DNA of 64,000 nucleotides from Closterium sp. NIES-65 (taxonomy: Eukaryota; Streptophyta; Zygnematophyceae; Desmidiales; Closteriaceae): assembly GCA_948144175.1 (NCBI GenBank), contig CANXME010000043.1, positions 930,001 to 994,000 on the forward strand, written 5' to 3'. Below the pieces are notes generated by a model that was given only the letters and a program-made list of their open reading frames with translations, was not told where the DNA came from and made no database searches. Numbering within the stretch: position 1 is the first letter of the stretch; every line of letters starts with the position of its first letter. The position numbers and the translations under genes are program-made. This document shows positions 21,201-31,119 of this stretch, piece by piece.

Positions 21201-24200
21201 TCATGAAAGGGTACTGGGGGTTCATAAAAGGGCGAAATCGCAGAACGAAGGGCAGAGGAGGGAGCACCTGGAAGGCTGATCCGAAGGTGTTGACAACAAA
21301 TATGTCCAACGAGCGACCCTGCGGTGTAGTGTGGTGCAGTGTGGTGTGGTGTGGTGTGGTTGGGTTGTGGTGTGGTGTTGTTCAGTGGAGCAGGTCAGGA
21401 TGCGAAGGCTTGGTATGGAACAAGCGAGTTTTGGAGGCTTGGTATGGAACAAGCGAGTTTTGACATGTGCGCACTCCAATGTGCGAATGGGAGTGCGCAT
21501 GCATATGCGATACGCATCTGAGATATGCATATGTGATATGTGACACTGTACACAAATGGTTCACAACTACAAAAGTGGATGGCTTGGATGACATTCCGGC
21601 AAGAAGACCAGTCCAATGAGAGCTTATTTTCCAAGCGCCTACATAGAAGAGCGCTTTAACTAGGGAGGGTGGTGGTGTGTGTGGCTTACGTTGAGCTTCT
21701 TGGCTGAATTTCGAAACACAGACTCCTGCCAAGGAACACATTGGCAAAGGTGAGCATTGGCTAAGGCAAAAGGAAGAAAACACAGGATTTGCTGCATCAA
21801 TAGCTCTTTAGTTGACTCAAGTGCTGTCATGAAGCATAAAATTTTGCACATGATTATGCTATGGAGGATACTGTTGGGAATAATATAGCTGAGGGAACAA
21901 CGAGAACTGTTGTTCCTTGGAACAAGACTAGCAGTGGGACAACAGTTGCTGCTGTGGGAAAAGACTCTCACCTTAATAATAGAGGATGCTGCTGGAAACA
22001 CAGTGGATACTATGAAGAGGAGGGGCCACTGGATCGCTGTTGCTGCTAGCAGAGAAGCTAATAGCGTGGATACATGATGCAATGGCGGTCCACTGCGGTG
22101 CAGTGCGGTGGAATGGGATTGGAGTGGGTGAGAGGAAGGGAGGGGCAAGGGAGAGAGAGAGAGAGAGTTGGGTTGAGTGGGGTTGGAGTGGATTGGGGAG
22201 GAGGGAAAATGGAGGGACGGTGAGGTGAGGACAGAGGGTTCGAATGCAGTGAAGAGCGATGATTGGAAAAGGTAATAGTGGAAAAAAAAAGAGCAAGGAG
22301 GTGAGAGACGCGCTGGCAACTTGTGGCATGACCGACAGTCCTGACATGGATGATGTGACGTGGCATGGTATAATGTAGCATCGGATGATGTGGCAGGGAA
22401 TGACGTGGCATGGCATGACGCCATGACATGACATGGCATCACATGACGTGGCATCACACGACGTGGCATCAAACAGCGTGGCATCATATGACTTGGCATC
22501 ACATGATGTGGCATCACATGGCTTGGCATCACATGGCGTGGCATCACATGACGTGGCATCACATGACGTGGCATCACATGACGTGGCATCACATGACGTG
22601 GCATCACATGCGCCGGCAGTACCTGGTCACCACCACCACCGCAACTCCCACAATCACGAGGAAGCATCCCAGAAGCTGCTGTGGCGAGTAGCGGCGGCCG
22701 AGGAAGACATAAGAGAGGGTGAGCTGCCACACGAGAAAGATCTGAAGGGGTTGTGTGCGGTGAAGAACGGCAGAAAGGATGGAAGATAAGAGAGGATGAA
22801 CCGCCACACCAGGAAGACCTGAACGGGAGAGAGGAGGGTGGAACAATGGCAAGGTTGTGTGCAGAGGAAAAAGGGAGGGAGGGTTGAAGAAAGAAGTGAG
22901 AGGGAGATAAGAGAGGACGAGCTGCCACACCAGGAATACCTGAAGAGATCTAGAGGGGGGAGAAGCGGCGGAAAGAGGTGGGGCGGGCCAAGGTTGTGTG
23001 CGGTGCTGGATGGCTGAGAGGATGAAAGAGATAAGAGAGGCAGAGCTGCTAGTGCGGGTGTAGTGAGGTTGTTTTTGAGACGTCTCAAAAACAACCCCTT
23101 GTGGCAAAAACAACCTCACTACACGAGAGGATGAAAGAGATAAGAGAGGCAGAGCTGCTAGGGCGGGACAACCCCTTGTGGGACCTGAAGAGAAGAAAGG
23201 GGGGGCACAGAGTAGAGTGCGATGCACAGGGTAGAGCAGAGGCAGGCACAACAGGGGAAGGCACATGTGGGAAGGCGCATGTGGGAAGGGGCGAGGAGGA
23301 AGGGCATACCTGTGAGAGCACTGGGATGAGGACTCCAGGCATATGCGCTGCAGCAAGGAGGAGGATAGGGGAGCAGAAAGGGGGGGGTGACATGGTGATG
23401 AGAAGAGATTTGGCTTGACATGGTGAGGAGAGGAGATTTGTGTTGACATGGTGAGGAGAGGAGATTGGGGTTAACATGGTGAGGAGAGGAGATTTGGCTT
23501 GACATGGTGAGGAGAGGAGATTGGGGTTAACATGGTGAGGAGAGGAGATTTGGCTTGACATGGTGAGGAGAGGAGATTGGGGTTAACATGGTGAGGAGAG
23601 GAGATCTGGCTTGACATGGTGAGGAGAGGAGATTGGGGTTAACATGGTGAGGAGAGGAGATTTGGCTTGACATGGTGAGGAGAGGAGATTGGGGTTAACA
23701 TGGTGATGAGAAGAGATTTGGGTTGACATGGTGAGGAGAGGAGATTGGGGTTAACATGGTGATGAGAAGAGATTTGGCTTGACATGGTGAGGAGAGGAGA
23801 TTTGGCTTGACATGGTGAGGAGAGGAGATTGGGGTTAACATGGTGAGGAGAGGAGATTTGGGTTGGCATGGTGAGGAGAGGAGATTGGGGTTAACATGGT
23901 GAGGAGAGGAGATTTGGGTTGGCATGGTGAGGAGAGGAGATTGGGGTTAACATGGTGAGGAGAGGAGATTTGGCTTGACATGGTGAGGAGAGGAGATTGG
24001 GGTTAACATGGTGAGGAGAGGAGATTTGGGTTGGCATGGTGAGGAGAGGAGATTGGGGTTAACATGGTGAGGAGAGGAGATTTGGCTTGACATGGTGAGG
24101 AGAGGAGATTGGGGTTAACATGGTGAGGAGAGGAGATTTGGGTTGGCATGGTGAGGAGAGGAGATTGGGGTTAACATGGTGAGGAGAGGAGATTTGGCTT

Positions 24201-27200
24201 GACATGGTGAGGAGAGGAGATTGGGGTTAACATGGTGAGGAGAGGAGATTTGGGTTGACATGGTGAGGAGAGGAGATTTGGGTTGACATGGTGAGGAGAG
24301 GAGATTGGGGGTGCAAGTAGGACTGGGATGAGGCCTTTAGGCTCCAATATTTGTGCAGCAGAGGGGGAAATAGGGTGCGATTTTGAGCGACTTGAAGGGG
24401 TTAAGGCCTAGGGTTTCGGGTTTAAAGTAAGGGTGAGGGGTGGGGTGGGGTGGACTCCCAGCCAACTGACTTGCAGCCATCATGCCTGTCGCGAGCCCTG
24501 CTGCCTCTAAAAGCCCCGTTAGCATGAAGGGGCGCTTGGGCAGAGTGAGCATGTCGGGTAGGGGATAGGGGTTAGGGGCTAGGGGGGTAAGGGATAAGGG
24601 TGGAGCAAGGGATGCTTAGTGTCATTCACACACCTGCAGCCATCATGCCTGTCGCGAGTCCCGCTGCTTCCAGCAGCCCCATGAGCAGCAAGGGACGCTT
24701 GGGTAGCGAGAGCATGTCGGGTCAGGGGCTAGGGGTTGGGGTTAAGGGCTAGGTTCAGGGGTTTAGGGATTCAAGACGAGACCACCAGCACCCAACTCAC
24801 CAGCGGCCACCATCCCTGTCGCGAGTCCCACTGCTTCTAACAACCCCATGAGCATGAAGGGGCGCTTGGGTAGAGTGAGCATGTTGGGCTAGGGGTTCGG
24901 GGTTAAGCTCTAGGGGCTAGGGGCAAGGGAAGTTCACTGCCATTCAACTCACCAGCAGCCATCATGCCTATTGCGAGTCCCGCTGCTTCTAACAGACCCA
25001 TGAGCATGAAGGGGCGCTTGGGCAGAGTGAGCATGTCGGGTGTGACTATATTGAGGGAGGTGCGGATGAGGAGGATAATTGAATAGACTGCCACGTAGCT
25101 GTTTGGGAGGAAATAGAGTGGGGAGGAGGGGGGAGGGAGGGGGGAGAGGAGATGAGGGAAAAGAAAGGGGGGGGGGGGTTGGGAACACGGCATGGGAGGA
25201 ACGAGGAGGATAAGGGTGAAGAAGAGGGGGGACAGGGAAGGCGGGGACGGCAGGGGCGGCAGGGGAATAGCGAGGTAGAGGTAGCCTCTTGCAGTAAGGA
25301 AGGATTCGAACCGCAGCAAGCCAACCGGCAGGGGAATAGCGAGGTAGTAGGGCAATAGCTAGGGTGATGGAAAAGAATAGGGCCCCGTGGTTGATTGGGG
25401 TGCTTGCTTCAGTGCGGTGGGCTGGAAAGGCAAAGAAATGTGGGGAGCTGAGGCAAAAGAAGGAGTGGTTCAAATGGAATTTACCCGAATGTGGTGAGCT
25501 GGGCGAGGAGGAAAGGGTAGCGGTGCAAAGGGTGCGTCAATGAAGTGAGCTACGGAAAGTGCTTAAAGCGGTTAGGTTTACCCGAATGTGGTGAGCTGGG
25601 CGAGGAAGAAGGGGAAGCAGCGCAAGGGTGCTCCAATTCAATGCAGGATGCTTCAAATATGTGAGAGAGCAAACAGAATACACTAACAAGGTTAGCAGTT
25701 AACTTTACCCGAATGTGGTGAGCTGGGCGAGGAAGAAGGGGAAGCAGCGCAAGGGTGCTCCAATTCAATGCAGGATGCTTCAAATATGTGAGAGAGCAAA
25801 CAGAATACACTAACAAGGTTAGCAGTTAACTTTACCCGAATGTGGTGAGCTGGGCGAGGAAGAAGGGGAAGCAGCGCAAGGGTGCTCCAATTCAATGCAG
25901 GATGCTTCAAATATGTGAGAGAGCAAACAGAATACACTAACAAGGTTAGCAGTTAACTTTACCCGAATGTGGTGAGCTGGGCGAGGAAGAAGGGGTAGCG
26001 GCACAAGGGTGCTCCAATTCAATGCAGGATGCTTCAAATATGTGAGAGAGCAAACAGAATACACTAACAAGGTTAGCAGTTAACTTTACCCGAATGTGGT
26101 GAGCTGGGCGAGGAAGAAGGGGTAGCGGCACAAGGGTGCTCCAATTCAATGCAGGATGCTTCAAATATGTGAGAGAGCAAACAGAATACACTAACAAGGT
26201 TAGCAGTTAACTTTACCCGAATGTGGTGAGCTGGGCGAGGAAGAAGGGGTAGCGGCACAAGGGTGCTCCAATTCAATGCAGGATGCTTCAAATATGTGAG
26301 AGAGCAAACAGAATACACTAACAAGGTTAGCAGTTAACTTTACCCGAATGTGGTGAGCTGGGCGAGGAAGAAAGGGTAGCGGTGCAAAGGAATGAGCGCC
26401 AGCTTGTAGAGCACTCGGTTGGCCACTCCCAGAGACACTGTTAGCAGTGCTAGCAGTAGGAGCTGATGGGAATACAGTGGGCAAGAACAGGAGACGAGAG
26501 AGGATGGGTGGGGCGGGTTGAAGGAATGACCGCCAGCTTGTAGAGCACTCGGTTGGCCACTCCCAGGGATTCTGTTAGCAGTGCCAGTTAGCAGTGCCAG
26601 TAGCAGCAGCTGAGAAAATGGGAAAGAGAAAGGGAGGTTGTGAGGTAGGTGAAAGAAAACGAAAAAGAGAGGGAGGGTGGGCGAGAGAGCAGGGGTTTGC
26701 GGAGGGACAAACGGACCTCTAGTCGATGCTGTGGGCGAGCGAGAACAGCTGCTTTGAGATTTGAAGCGCCTCAAAGGGAGGAAACGAGAGGAAGAAGTGT
26801 GCAGAGGGACAAGCATACCTCTGGTCTGAAGAAGGCATTTTAGCCGAAACCGGTTACCACCGTGATTTTTATACAAGCATTTTTTACAAAGTACTACTGA
26901 CATTTCACAGGTGTTGAACCCAAGTTGCTGCCACGTATTAAAGCAATGGCACCTAACTGGTGTCCACTTCTTGTAGAGCACTCGGTTGGCCACTCCCAGG
27001 GATACTGTTAGCAGTGCCAGTTAGCAGTGCCAGTAGCAGCAGCTGAGAAAATGGGAAAGAGAAAGGGAGGTTGTGAGGTAGGTGAAAGAAAACGAAAAAG
27101 AGAGGGAGGGTGGGCGAGAGAGCAGGGGTTTGCGGAGGGACAAACGGACCTCTAGTCGATGCTGTGGGCGAGCGAGAACAGCTGCTTTGAGATTTGAAGC

Positions 27201-27764
27201 GCCTCAAAGGGAGGAAACGAGAGGAAGAAGTGTGCAGAGGGACAAGCATACCTCTAGTCGACGCTGTGGGCGAGCGAGAACAGCTGCTTTGAGATTTGAA
27301 GCGCCTCAAAGGGAGGAAACGAGAGGAAGAAGTGTGCAGAGGGACAAGCATACCTCTAGTCGACGCTGTGGGCGAGCGAGAACAGCTGCTTCGTCCCCAG
27401 TTGCGGTCGTCGGCCCTCCTAGCTTCACCTCCCCTCCATCTATCTCCTCCCCTACCCCATCTCCTGCTTCCTCTCCTCCTCCTCCATCTCCTCCTTCTCC
27501 TCCTCCCCCTTCCACCCTTCCTACGGCTGATGCTCTTGCTGATACGGCTTCGGCGCTTCTACCATGCCTCTTTGCCAATGGGGCGCGTGCTTGTCTGAGT
27601 GACACGTGGCGGTGTTGGTACGGCATGTGACTGAATCGAGAGTCTAGTCTGATTGCGGCTCTGGTTACGCCAGCTGGACTTGGATTGGAAGCTGGCCTAG
27701 AAATTGCCGTGAAAACTGGAATGCCACGACAGCGGATGGCAGCGGCAGCTGCGGCATGCGCCAT
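12282..27764 (-). CDS. CRT-like (CLT) plastid drug/metabolite transporter, copy a
   Basis: Plant CLT proteins are DMT-superfamily carriers of the plastid envelope linked to thiol (glutathione precursor) export. Exons assembled 5'-3': 27764-27354, 26462-26344, 25098-24953, 23347-23310, 22741-22623, 22092-21972, 21725-21690, 21318-21268, 14569-14443, 13561-13436, 12472-12282. All are GT-AG and phases agree, giving 494 residues with TAG stop. Exon 1 (137 codons, MAHAAAAAAIRCRGIPVF...) is Ala/Arg/Ser-rich, like a transit peptide. Family landmarks in order: LGVANRVLYKLALIP, YPFFLAQLTTFGYVAVYS, MLTLPKRPFMLMGLLEAAG, PGVLIPVLSQIFLVWQLTLS, FLGRRYSPQQLLGC, DIFVVNTFGSAFQALF, GCQGAPLLPLLYVAANLAFN, LPLPLLGPPQPLRGG. 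Introns are crowded with partial copies of neighbouring exons, minisatellites and a copia element (intron 8). Alternative exon use is possible; a second acceptor for exon 11 lies at 12630. Confidence 0.85.
12534..12630 (-). repeat. partial duplicate of CLT-a exon 11
   Basis: Begins at a good acceptor (CCCCCCCCAG, exon base 12630) and repeats the first ~100 bp of exon 11 (PLTVLAFTLPLPLLGPPQPL...). It then runs into DPLNPSSPFSPLPLP and lacks the true C-terminus. Splicing to it instead of 12472 would change the end of the protein. Confidence 0.75.
12700..12842. repeat. TG/CA-rich microsatellite in CLT-a intron 10
   Basis: Irregular GTGCATGTGTGCATGTG array. The homologous intron of CLT-b (32405-32760) carries a comparable array. 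Confidence 0.85.
12855..13375 (-). repeat. partial copies of CLT-a exon 10 with a 20-bp minisatellite
   Basis: Fragments of exon 10 (end of coding plus donor side: AGGGTCATG...GACGACTTCTTGAG) at about 12865-12925, 13025-13095 and 13330-13375. Between them, 13150-13290 is about seven copies of a 20-bp unit (ATGTATGTAGATATGTATGC). Confidence 0.75.
13665..13965 (-). repeat. further partial copies of CLT-a exon 10
   Basis: An acceptor-side copy (about 13668-13743; reads CQGAPAPAALR-type in a shifted frame, LLPLLYVAV-type in the true one) and shorter pieces at 13797-13825 and 13893-13960. Two TTTTGAGAATTCTCAA palindromes lie between them. Confidence 0.7.
13830..13849. repeat. palindrome, AATT centre
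   Basis: CTTTTGAGAATTCTCAAAAG, a perfect 20-bp palindrome. An imperfect second one follows at 13861-13878. Confidence 0.95.
14016..14037. repeat. palindrome, AATT centre, flanked by a direct repeat
   Basis: Perfect 22-bp palindrome around TTTTGAGAATTCTCAAAA. About 40 bp on its left (ACATTGGGGCAGAGAAATGT...) recurs on its right up to 14077, where a second palindrome, TTGAGTCGACTCAA (14078-14091), follows. Confidence 0.95.
14540..14815 (-). repeat. 42-bp tandem array of the exon 9 acceptor (CLT-a)
   Basis: Six copies of a 42-bp unit. On the minus strand each has CCTTCCCACCACCACAG (polypyrimidine tract and acceptor AG) followed by the first 24 coding bases of exon 9 (ALFILIL). Because 42 is a multiple of 3, use of a more distal acceptor would add 14 residues per unit in frame. 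Confidence 0.9.
14830..14995. repeat. 15-bp minisatellite
   Basis: About eleven copies of GGTGGTGGGAGGAGT, derived from the pyrimidine-tract part of the adjacent 42-bp unit. Confidence 0.9.
15232..15489 (-). repeat. 3' LTR of the copia element
   Basis: 258 bp, TGATAGAATTGG to CTAATTCTAACA. Confidence 0.9.
15511..20064 (-). pseudogene. copia gag-pol polyprotein with five in-frame stops
   Basis: One uninterrupted reading frame of 1518 codons from ATG 20064 (MATSTSTLVGNL) to TGA 15511, with no frameshift but five nonsense codons: TAG 19822, TAG 19687, TAA 16837, TGA 16141, TAG 15640. Order: gag (YSTFRSAHAIW, EECPGMADYISEIRN), protease (FILDSGATHTVLKD), integrase (HHCLGHINFHALSDL, LDRVHMDLWGPAPV, FLVIIDDYSRYVSVHLL, VLHSDGGGEFRNN, HSPQQNGIAESWNRTL), a Pro/Ser-rich linker, RT (DVSSAFLQGI, VYGLKQAPREWHNKL, VYADDMI), RNase H (LEGYSDSSYADD, STCEAELYAG). 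The stops fit mainly C-to-T or G-to-A changes of Gln or Trp codons. The copy is not functional as it stands. Confidence 0.9.
20195..20545. repeat. 22-bp minisatellite in the copia leader
   Basis: About 15 copies of a 22-bp unit containing CTGCTGCGCCGCTGAACCTG, between the primer-binding site and gag. This is the third LTR element in the window with a GC-rich minisatellite in this position. Confidence 0.9.
20809..21066 (-). repeat. 5' LTR of the copia element
   Basis: 258 bp, same ends as the copy at 15232, about 4% different by eye. Confidence 0.9.
21066..21240. repeat. 21-bp minisatellite
   Basis: Eight copies of CTGGGGGTTCATGAAAGGGT plus A. It is the target of the copia insertion, directly beside CLT-a exon 8. 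Confidence 0.95.
22370..22612. repeat. CATGACGTGGCAT repeats in CLT-a intron 5
   Basis: About 15 copies of a ~15-bp unit (GACGTGGCATCACAT) end at the donor of exon 5. The matching intron of CLT-b has the same motif at 39540-39680. Confidence 0.9.
22795..23060 (-). repeat. partial copies of CLT-a exon 5
   Basis: Acceptor-side fragments with CAG then TCTTCCTGGTGTGGC... (FLVWRFILSYL, FLVWQLVLSYLPL) at about 22797-22830 and 22903-22945, and a weaker one near 23030. Each is followed by pieces containing TTGTGTGC, as beside the true exon. Confidence 0.75.
23068..23095. repeat. palindrome, ACGT centre, with long arms
   Basis: Perfect 28-bp palindrome (GTTG + TTTTTGAGACGTCTCAAAAA + CAAC). The left flank GAGAGGATGAAAGAGATAAG...GCTGCTAG (about 23015) recurs on the right (about 23126). 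A wider inverted repeat GTGTAGTGAGGTTG / CAACCTCACTACAC surrounds it. Confidence 0.95.
23390..24310. repeat. 28-bp minisatellite in CLT-a intron 3
   Basis: About 33 copies of a 28-bp unit (TGGTGAGGAGAGGAGATTTG plus GCTTGACA or GGGTTAACA), alternating two variants in a higher-order pattern. Confidence 0.95.
24470..24885 (-). repeat. three partial copies of CLT-a exon 3
   Basis: Copies near 24473-24554, 24640-24722 and 24803-24885 repeat the 3' half of exon 3 (MLTLPKRPFMLTGLLEAAGL...GMMAA). Each is followed by a CTG|GT(G/A)-like donor and by TTAGGGGCTAGGGGT-type spacer. Confidence 0.8.
25480..26341 (-). repeat. tandem 127-bp copies of the CLT-a exon 2 / donor junction
   Basis: Six units with exact 127-bp spacing (CCCGAATGTGGTGAGCTGGG starts near 25580, 25707, 25834, 25961, 26088, 26215) lead up to the complete exon at 26344; another partial copy is near 25487. 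Each has the last ~48 bp of exon 2 (CRYPFFLAQLTTFG), its GTAAAG donor and ~78 bp of intron. Confidence 0.95.
26520..27290 (-). repeat. copies of CLT-a exon 2 start and exon 1 end
   Basis: Two exon 2 acceptor-side fragments (about 26535-26620, 26965-27045) alternate with three copies of the exon 1 end and donor (AGCAGCTGTTCTCGCTCGCC...CTAGAG|GTA) near 26725, 27157 and 27262. A stretch of about 430 bp (26580-26815) is repeated almost exactly at 27010-27250. Confidence 0.8.
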
Positions 27765-29060
27765 TTGAAGGCGTAACCGCGGGAGATTAGCGAATCAGTG
27801 CGGGAGATTAGCGAATCAGACCTAATGCCTGAAAAAATCGCGAATGTTGGAAATGGCTGAAAATCTCGCGAACGTTGAGCGATTCTCGTCGAGATAACTT
27901 GTTGCCTACGCGGGTGGCGCGACGTTTCGTCGAAAAACGATGCCACGCCAGGATGACGTCGACACTCAGACTTTCAGTCACTCACAGCGTACTCAACAAG
28001 TCGACAGGTTTCTAGATGATTCACTCGGAAGTATTGATGATTACACATGGTGTCATCACGAAGACATCCGCTGCTCCACGGAATACGGTGCTAAGGGCGC
28101 TTCACCTGTCGGTTCGAACAACACACTCGTTCGAACAGGCGAAACGTTACTCGTTTCGCCTATGTTCGTAGTGGTTTTCGTGACGTCGCGAAGCACAATT
28201 TCGCCAATTTGAACAGAGCTGTCACCTCAAGCACGATTTTCATCATCCCGCACGTTCGAACACGTTTGTTCGAACAGGTTGGGATAGGTGACACACAATT
28301 CCGCACAAACGACTGATATGATTGGTCCACAGTCTTCCGGGTCGCCCATGAACGAATGCGACCCGGCCAGACGTCGCCAATGTTTGGGACCCAATGTTTG
28401 GCGACGTCGCTCTTTTGTGGGCGACGTCGCTGTGTTCGAACAGACCGCGTGTGCGAATAGCGATGGCGTCACCTGTGATGGCCTGTGTCACATTCGCTCA
28501 TTGTACGTATTTGTGTTCGAACTCATTTGGGATACTGTTCGTACAGTCAAACTGATACGTCGGTTCGGATTTTGGCCTTCCGCCCCTCAGGTGAAGCGCC
28601 CTAAAATAGGTCGATTCTGATCCGCATATAAAATATCGGACGACATGAAAGATTCTAGCCACCATATGCAAACACGACCCACGGTATGCGATATTAGCTG
28701 GCCGTTCTATCACCTGGTATTAAGTTATTGCCAGATCTTGAGTAGGTATAATTTGCAGCATTACACTAATTCCACATACCGTAATGAAAGACAGCTTATA
28801 TGTGCAAGGGTTGCAGGGATTCGGCTAGCTATAAAAGTACAGGAATTTTTACGGACAGCCCTCCATCAACCTACTGTTTGAAGTAGTGCATGCAACGGTA
28901 ATATTGCAGTGCCATCCAGAATTGGTAATGCGGCATGCTTGTAGTATGGTATTTGAAGTGCGTAATTGGTTGCATACTGTTGGGCTGAGCAATCCTCAAC
29001 ACTCAACACATGCAAATAATCACACTGATATAGGCTTGAACCATGCACTTGGCTCTACTG
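27765..29060. other. intergenic / promoter region of CLT-a
   Basis: No recognisable gene. The part next to the ATG (27765-27950) has a tandem GGGAGATTAGCGAATCAG. Between 28110 and 28520 the palindromic motif TTCGAAC occurs at least six times. A TATA-like GCATATAAAATAT is at 28623. Open frames here (up to 110 aa) have no recognisable features. Confidence 0.4.
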
Positions 29061-29074
29061 CTTGAAGTGGTAAC

Positions 29075-30170
29075 TAATTGCATGTGACTGCAGATGCGCC
29101 GTGACATTCAGGCTCTCCACCATGGGCTCGCCTCAATTGTTCACCATCACCACACACATGCCCCCATTGTTGATGTCCATTGCTCTGAACCTGGCATGGT
29201 ATGAAAAAACGATGGGGAATGAGAAAGAGGATAGCAGAATGGTGGGGTCCAAGAACAGGGAACTGCTGACCATCACCACACATATGCCCCCATTGTTGAC
29301 ATCCATAGCTCTGAACCTGATATGGGAACAGGGGAAGTTAAGAGGGAAATGAGGGCGGGGAAAAAGAAAGCAGGGGAATGGAAATGGCGGGCAAAGGGAA
29401 CAAGTAAACTGAAATGACAGGACATGAGAAGGGGTTGAAATGGAGGGGAATGAGTTCAAGGAAGAGATCTGGCAGGGAAATAGGGGCGAGAACTAGAAAT
29501 GGAGGGGCGTGAGAAAGGAAAATACAATCTTATGGGACATGTCCACAGAACGGTCTGGGACAATTCTTGAGGCACCTCAAAAGACACGTAAAGAGATCGA
29601 TCTAGGATGCACCATGCTGAAAGGAGAAACCTTCTGCGGTCTGGCAGGGTTGACTTTTGAGTCTACTCAAAAGTCAACATGCTCAGAAGAGAAACCTTCT
29701 GCGGTCTGGCAGGGAAAGAGGAGGCACCCAAACTCAACACACTCACCAGCCCTCCTGGGATCACCCAAAAGTCCCACCTCTCCTTTTCGAACAACAAGAC
29801 ATTAAAGGCACAAAACAGGCTCCTGCAAATACTGATGTCACCTATCCCTCCTGAGCGTGATTCTAAAGACTCTTACTTGTCAGGGCCCATTGCCAAGGGC
29901 AGTGCAGAGCAGCGCTCGCAGCAGGGACTTGTGCGTGACGACCACGATTTGAGAGCGCTGCATGGGAGGGCGGGGAGCAGCAGTGACAGTGGCAGGACCC
30001 TGAGAGTCACGAGTTTGCACGAGTGCAGAGTAGCGCTCTCAGCAGGGACTTGTGCGTGACGACCAGGATTTGAGAGCCCTGCCTGGGCGGAGGGCGGGGG
30101 GAGTTGGCAGCAGGCAGGAAGCAATGGCAGCAGGCAGGAAGCAATGGCAGTAGGCGCTTGAGCACACACA
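29075..30170 (-). pseudogene. duplicated 3' end of a histidine-phosphatase (CA1Pase-like) gene
   Basis: Two copies each of the last two exons of the gene at 44221-48722. The penultimate-exon copies (about 29878-29970, 30010-30090) carry VVVTHKSLLRALLCTALG in the true frame. The last-exon copies (about 29260-29325 and 29075-29195) carry FRAMDINNGGMCVVMVN; the second has a TGA where the intact gene has Arg. Upstream exons are missing. It lies between CLT-a and CLT-b and marks the segmental duplication. Confidence 0.8.
29649..29678. repeat. near-palindrome (TCTA centre) between direct repeats
   Basis: 30 bp, GTTGACTTTTGAG/TCTA/CTCAAAAGTCAAC. The ~30 bp on the left (AGAAACCTTCTGCGGTCTGG) recurs on the right. 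Confidence 0.9.
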
Positions 30171-30219
30171 CATACTAATTAGAGGGCGTGAATGGCACAG
30201 CAGAACAGAGCAGGACTAG

Positions 30220-30297
30220 GAGGGCAGTGGCAGTGGCAGTGGCAGTGGCAGTGGCAGTGGCAGTGGCAGTGGCAGTGGCAGTGGCAGTGGCAGTCTC
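30220..30297. repeat. hexanucleotide array
   Basis: (GGCAGT)n, about 13 units. A shorter related tract occurs at the equivalent place near 45070-45120, close to the segmental-duplication border. Confidence 0.9.
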
Positions 30298-30552
30298 ATG
30301 AGCCCTCTGTTGGTAAAGCTCGCAGCAGGGCAGGGCTCACTCTCTCTTATCGTTATCGTACTTTTAACCGTAAGTTGCATGTTCAAAAGAGGAACATAGA
30401 TATTGTTGACTTGGTCTTTGTCTGCTCCCGGATTAGATTTCCTCGCTGGCGTCAACTCCAATCTTGAATGTGACACAAATCTCCCGTCCCCTTGCAATAA
30501 AGCCATGCTCATGACACATTTGTGAGTCGTGACGTGACGCCTCAAAAGCTGG

Positions 30553-30574
30553 TGTTTTGAGTCGACTCAAAACA
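30553..30574. repeat. palindrome, TCGA centre, between direct repeats
   Basis: Perfect 22 bp (TGTTTTGAGTCGACTCAAAACA without further arms). Flanks both contain TAAAGCCATGCTC and AAAGCTGG. Confidence 0.95.
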
Positions 30575-30619
30575 TGCAGTAAAGCCATGCTCGTGACAAC
30601 ACATTTCCGATCCCTCTAA

Positions 30620-31110
30620 AGCTGGCGTGGCAACACTGCAATCAACACTAAAGACCCCACTATCTTATCCTCCTCTTCCCCCTCCGCCTTCCATGCCTGT
30701 AAGACTATCAATGATGCAAGCACGCAGACAACCCAACTCCTCACCATCCCACCCCTCCCCACGCCTCCCCACCCCTCCCCGCCCCCCTAAAGTGACCTCT
30801 TGGCAACACTGCAAGCAACACACCAAAGACCCCACTATCTTATCCTCCTCTTCCTCCTCCGTCTTTCATGCCTGTAAGCCTATCAATGATGCAAGCACGC
30901 AGACAACTCAACTCCTCACCATCCCACCCCTCCCCACGCCTCCCCACCCCTCCCTGCCCCCCTAAAGTGACCTCTTGGCAACACTGCAAGCAACACACCA
31001 AAGACCCCACTATCTTATCCTCCTCTTCCTCCTCCGTCTTTCATGCCTGTAAGCCTATCAATGATGCAAGCACGCAGACAACCCAGCTACAACTTCACCA
31101 TCCCACCTAA
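30620..31110. repeat. 175-bp tandem repeat, about three copies
   Basis: The segment with CCTGTAAGCCTATCAATGAT is repeated at 30693, 30868 and 31043 (spacing 175). A single related copy lies beyond CLT-a near 11360. Open frames through it are repeat shadows. Confidence 0.85.
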
Positions 31111-31119
31111 GCAGCCAGC

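Noticed and set aside
23390-24310. CRISPR-like array of 28-bp repeats
   Set aside because: Units are head-to-tail without unique spacers, in an intron of a eukaryotic gene.
28227-28620. Frames of 81-110 aa between CLT-a and the phosphatase fragment
   Set aside because: No domain, no codon bias that I can see, overlapping frames on both strands; more likely intergenic.
30192-30467. Frame with (WQWQ)n
   Set aside because: Shadow of the GGCAGT hexanucleotide array.
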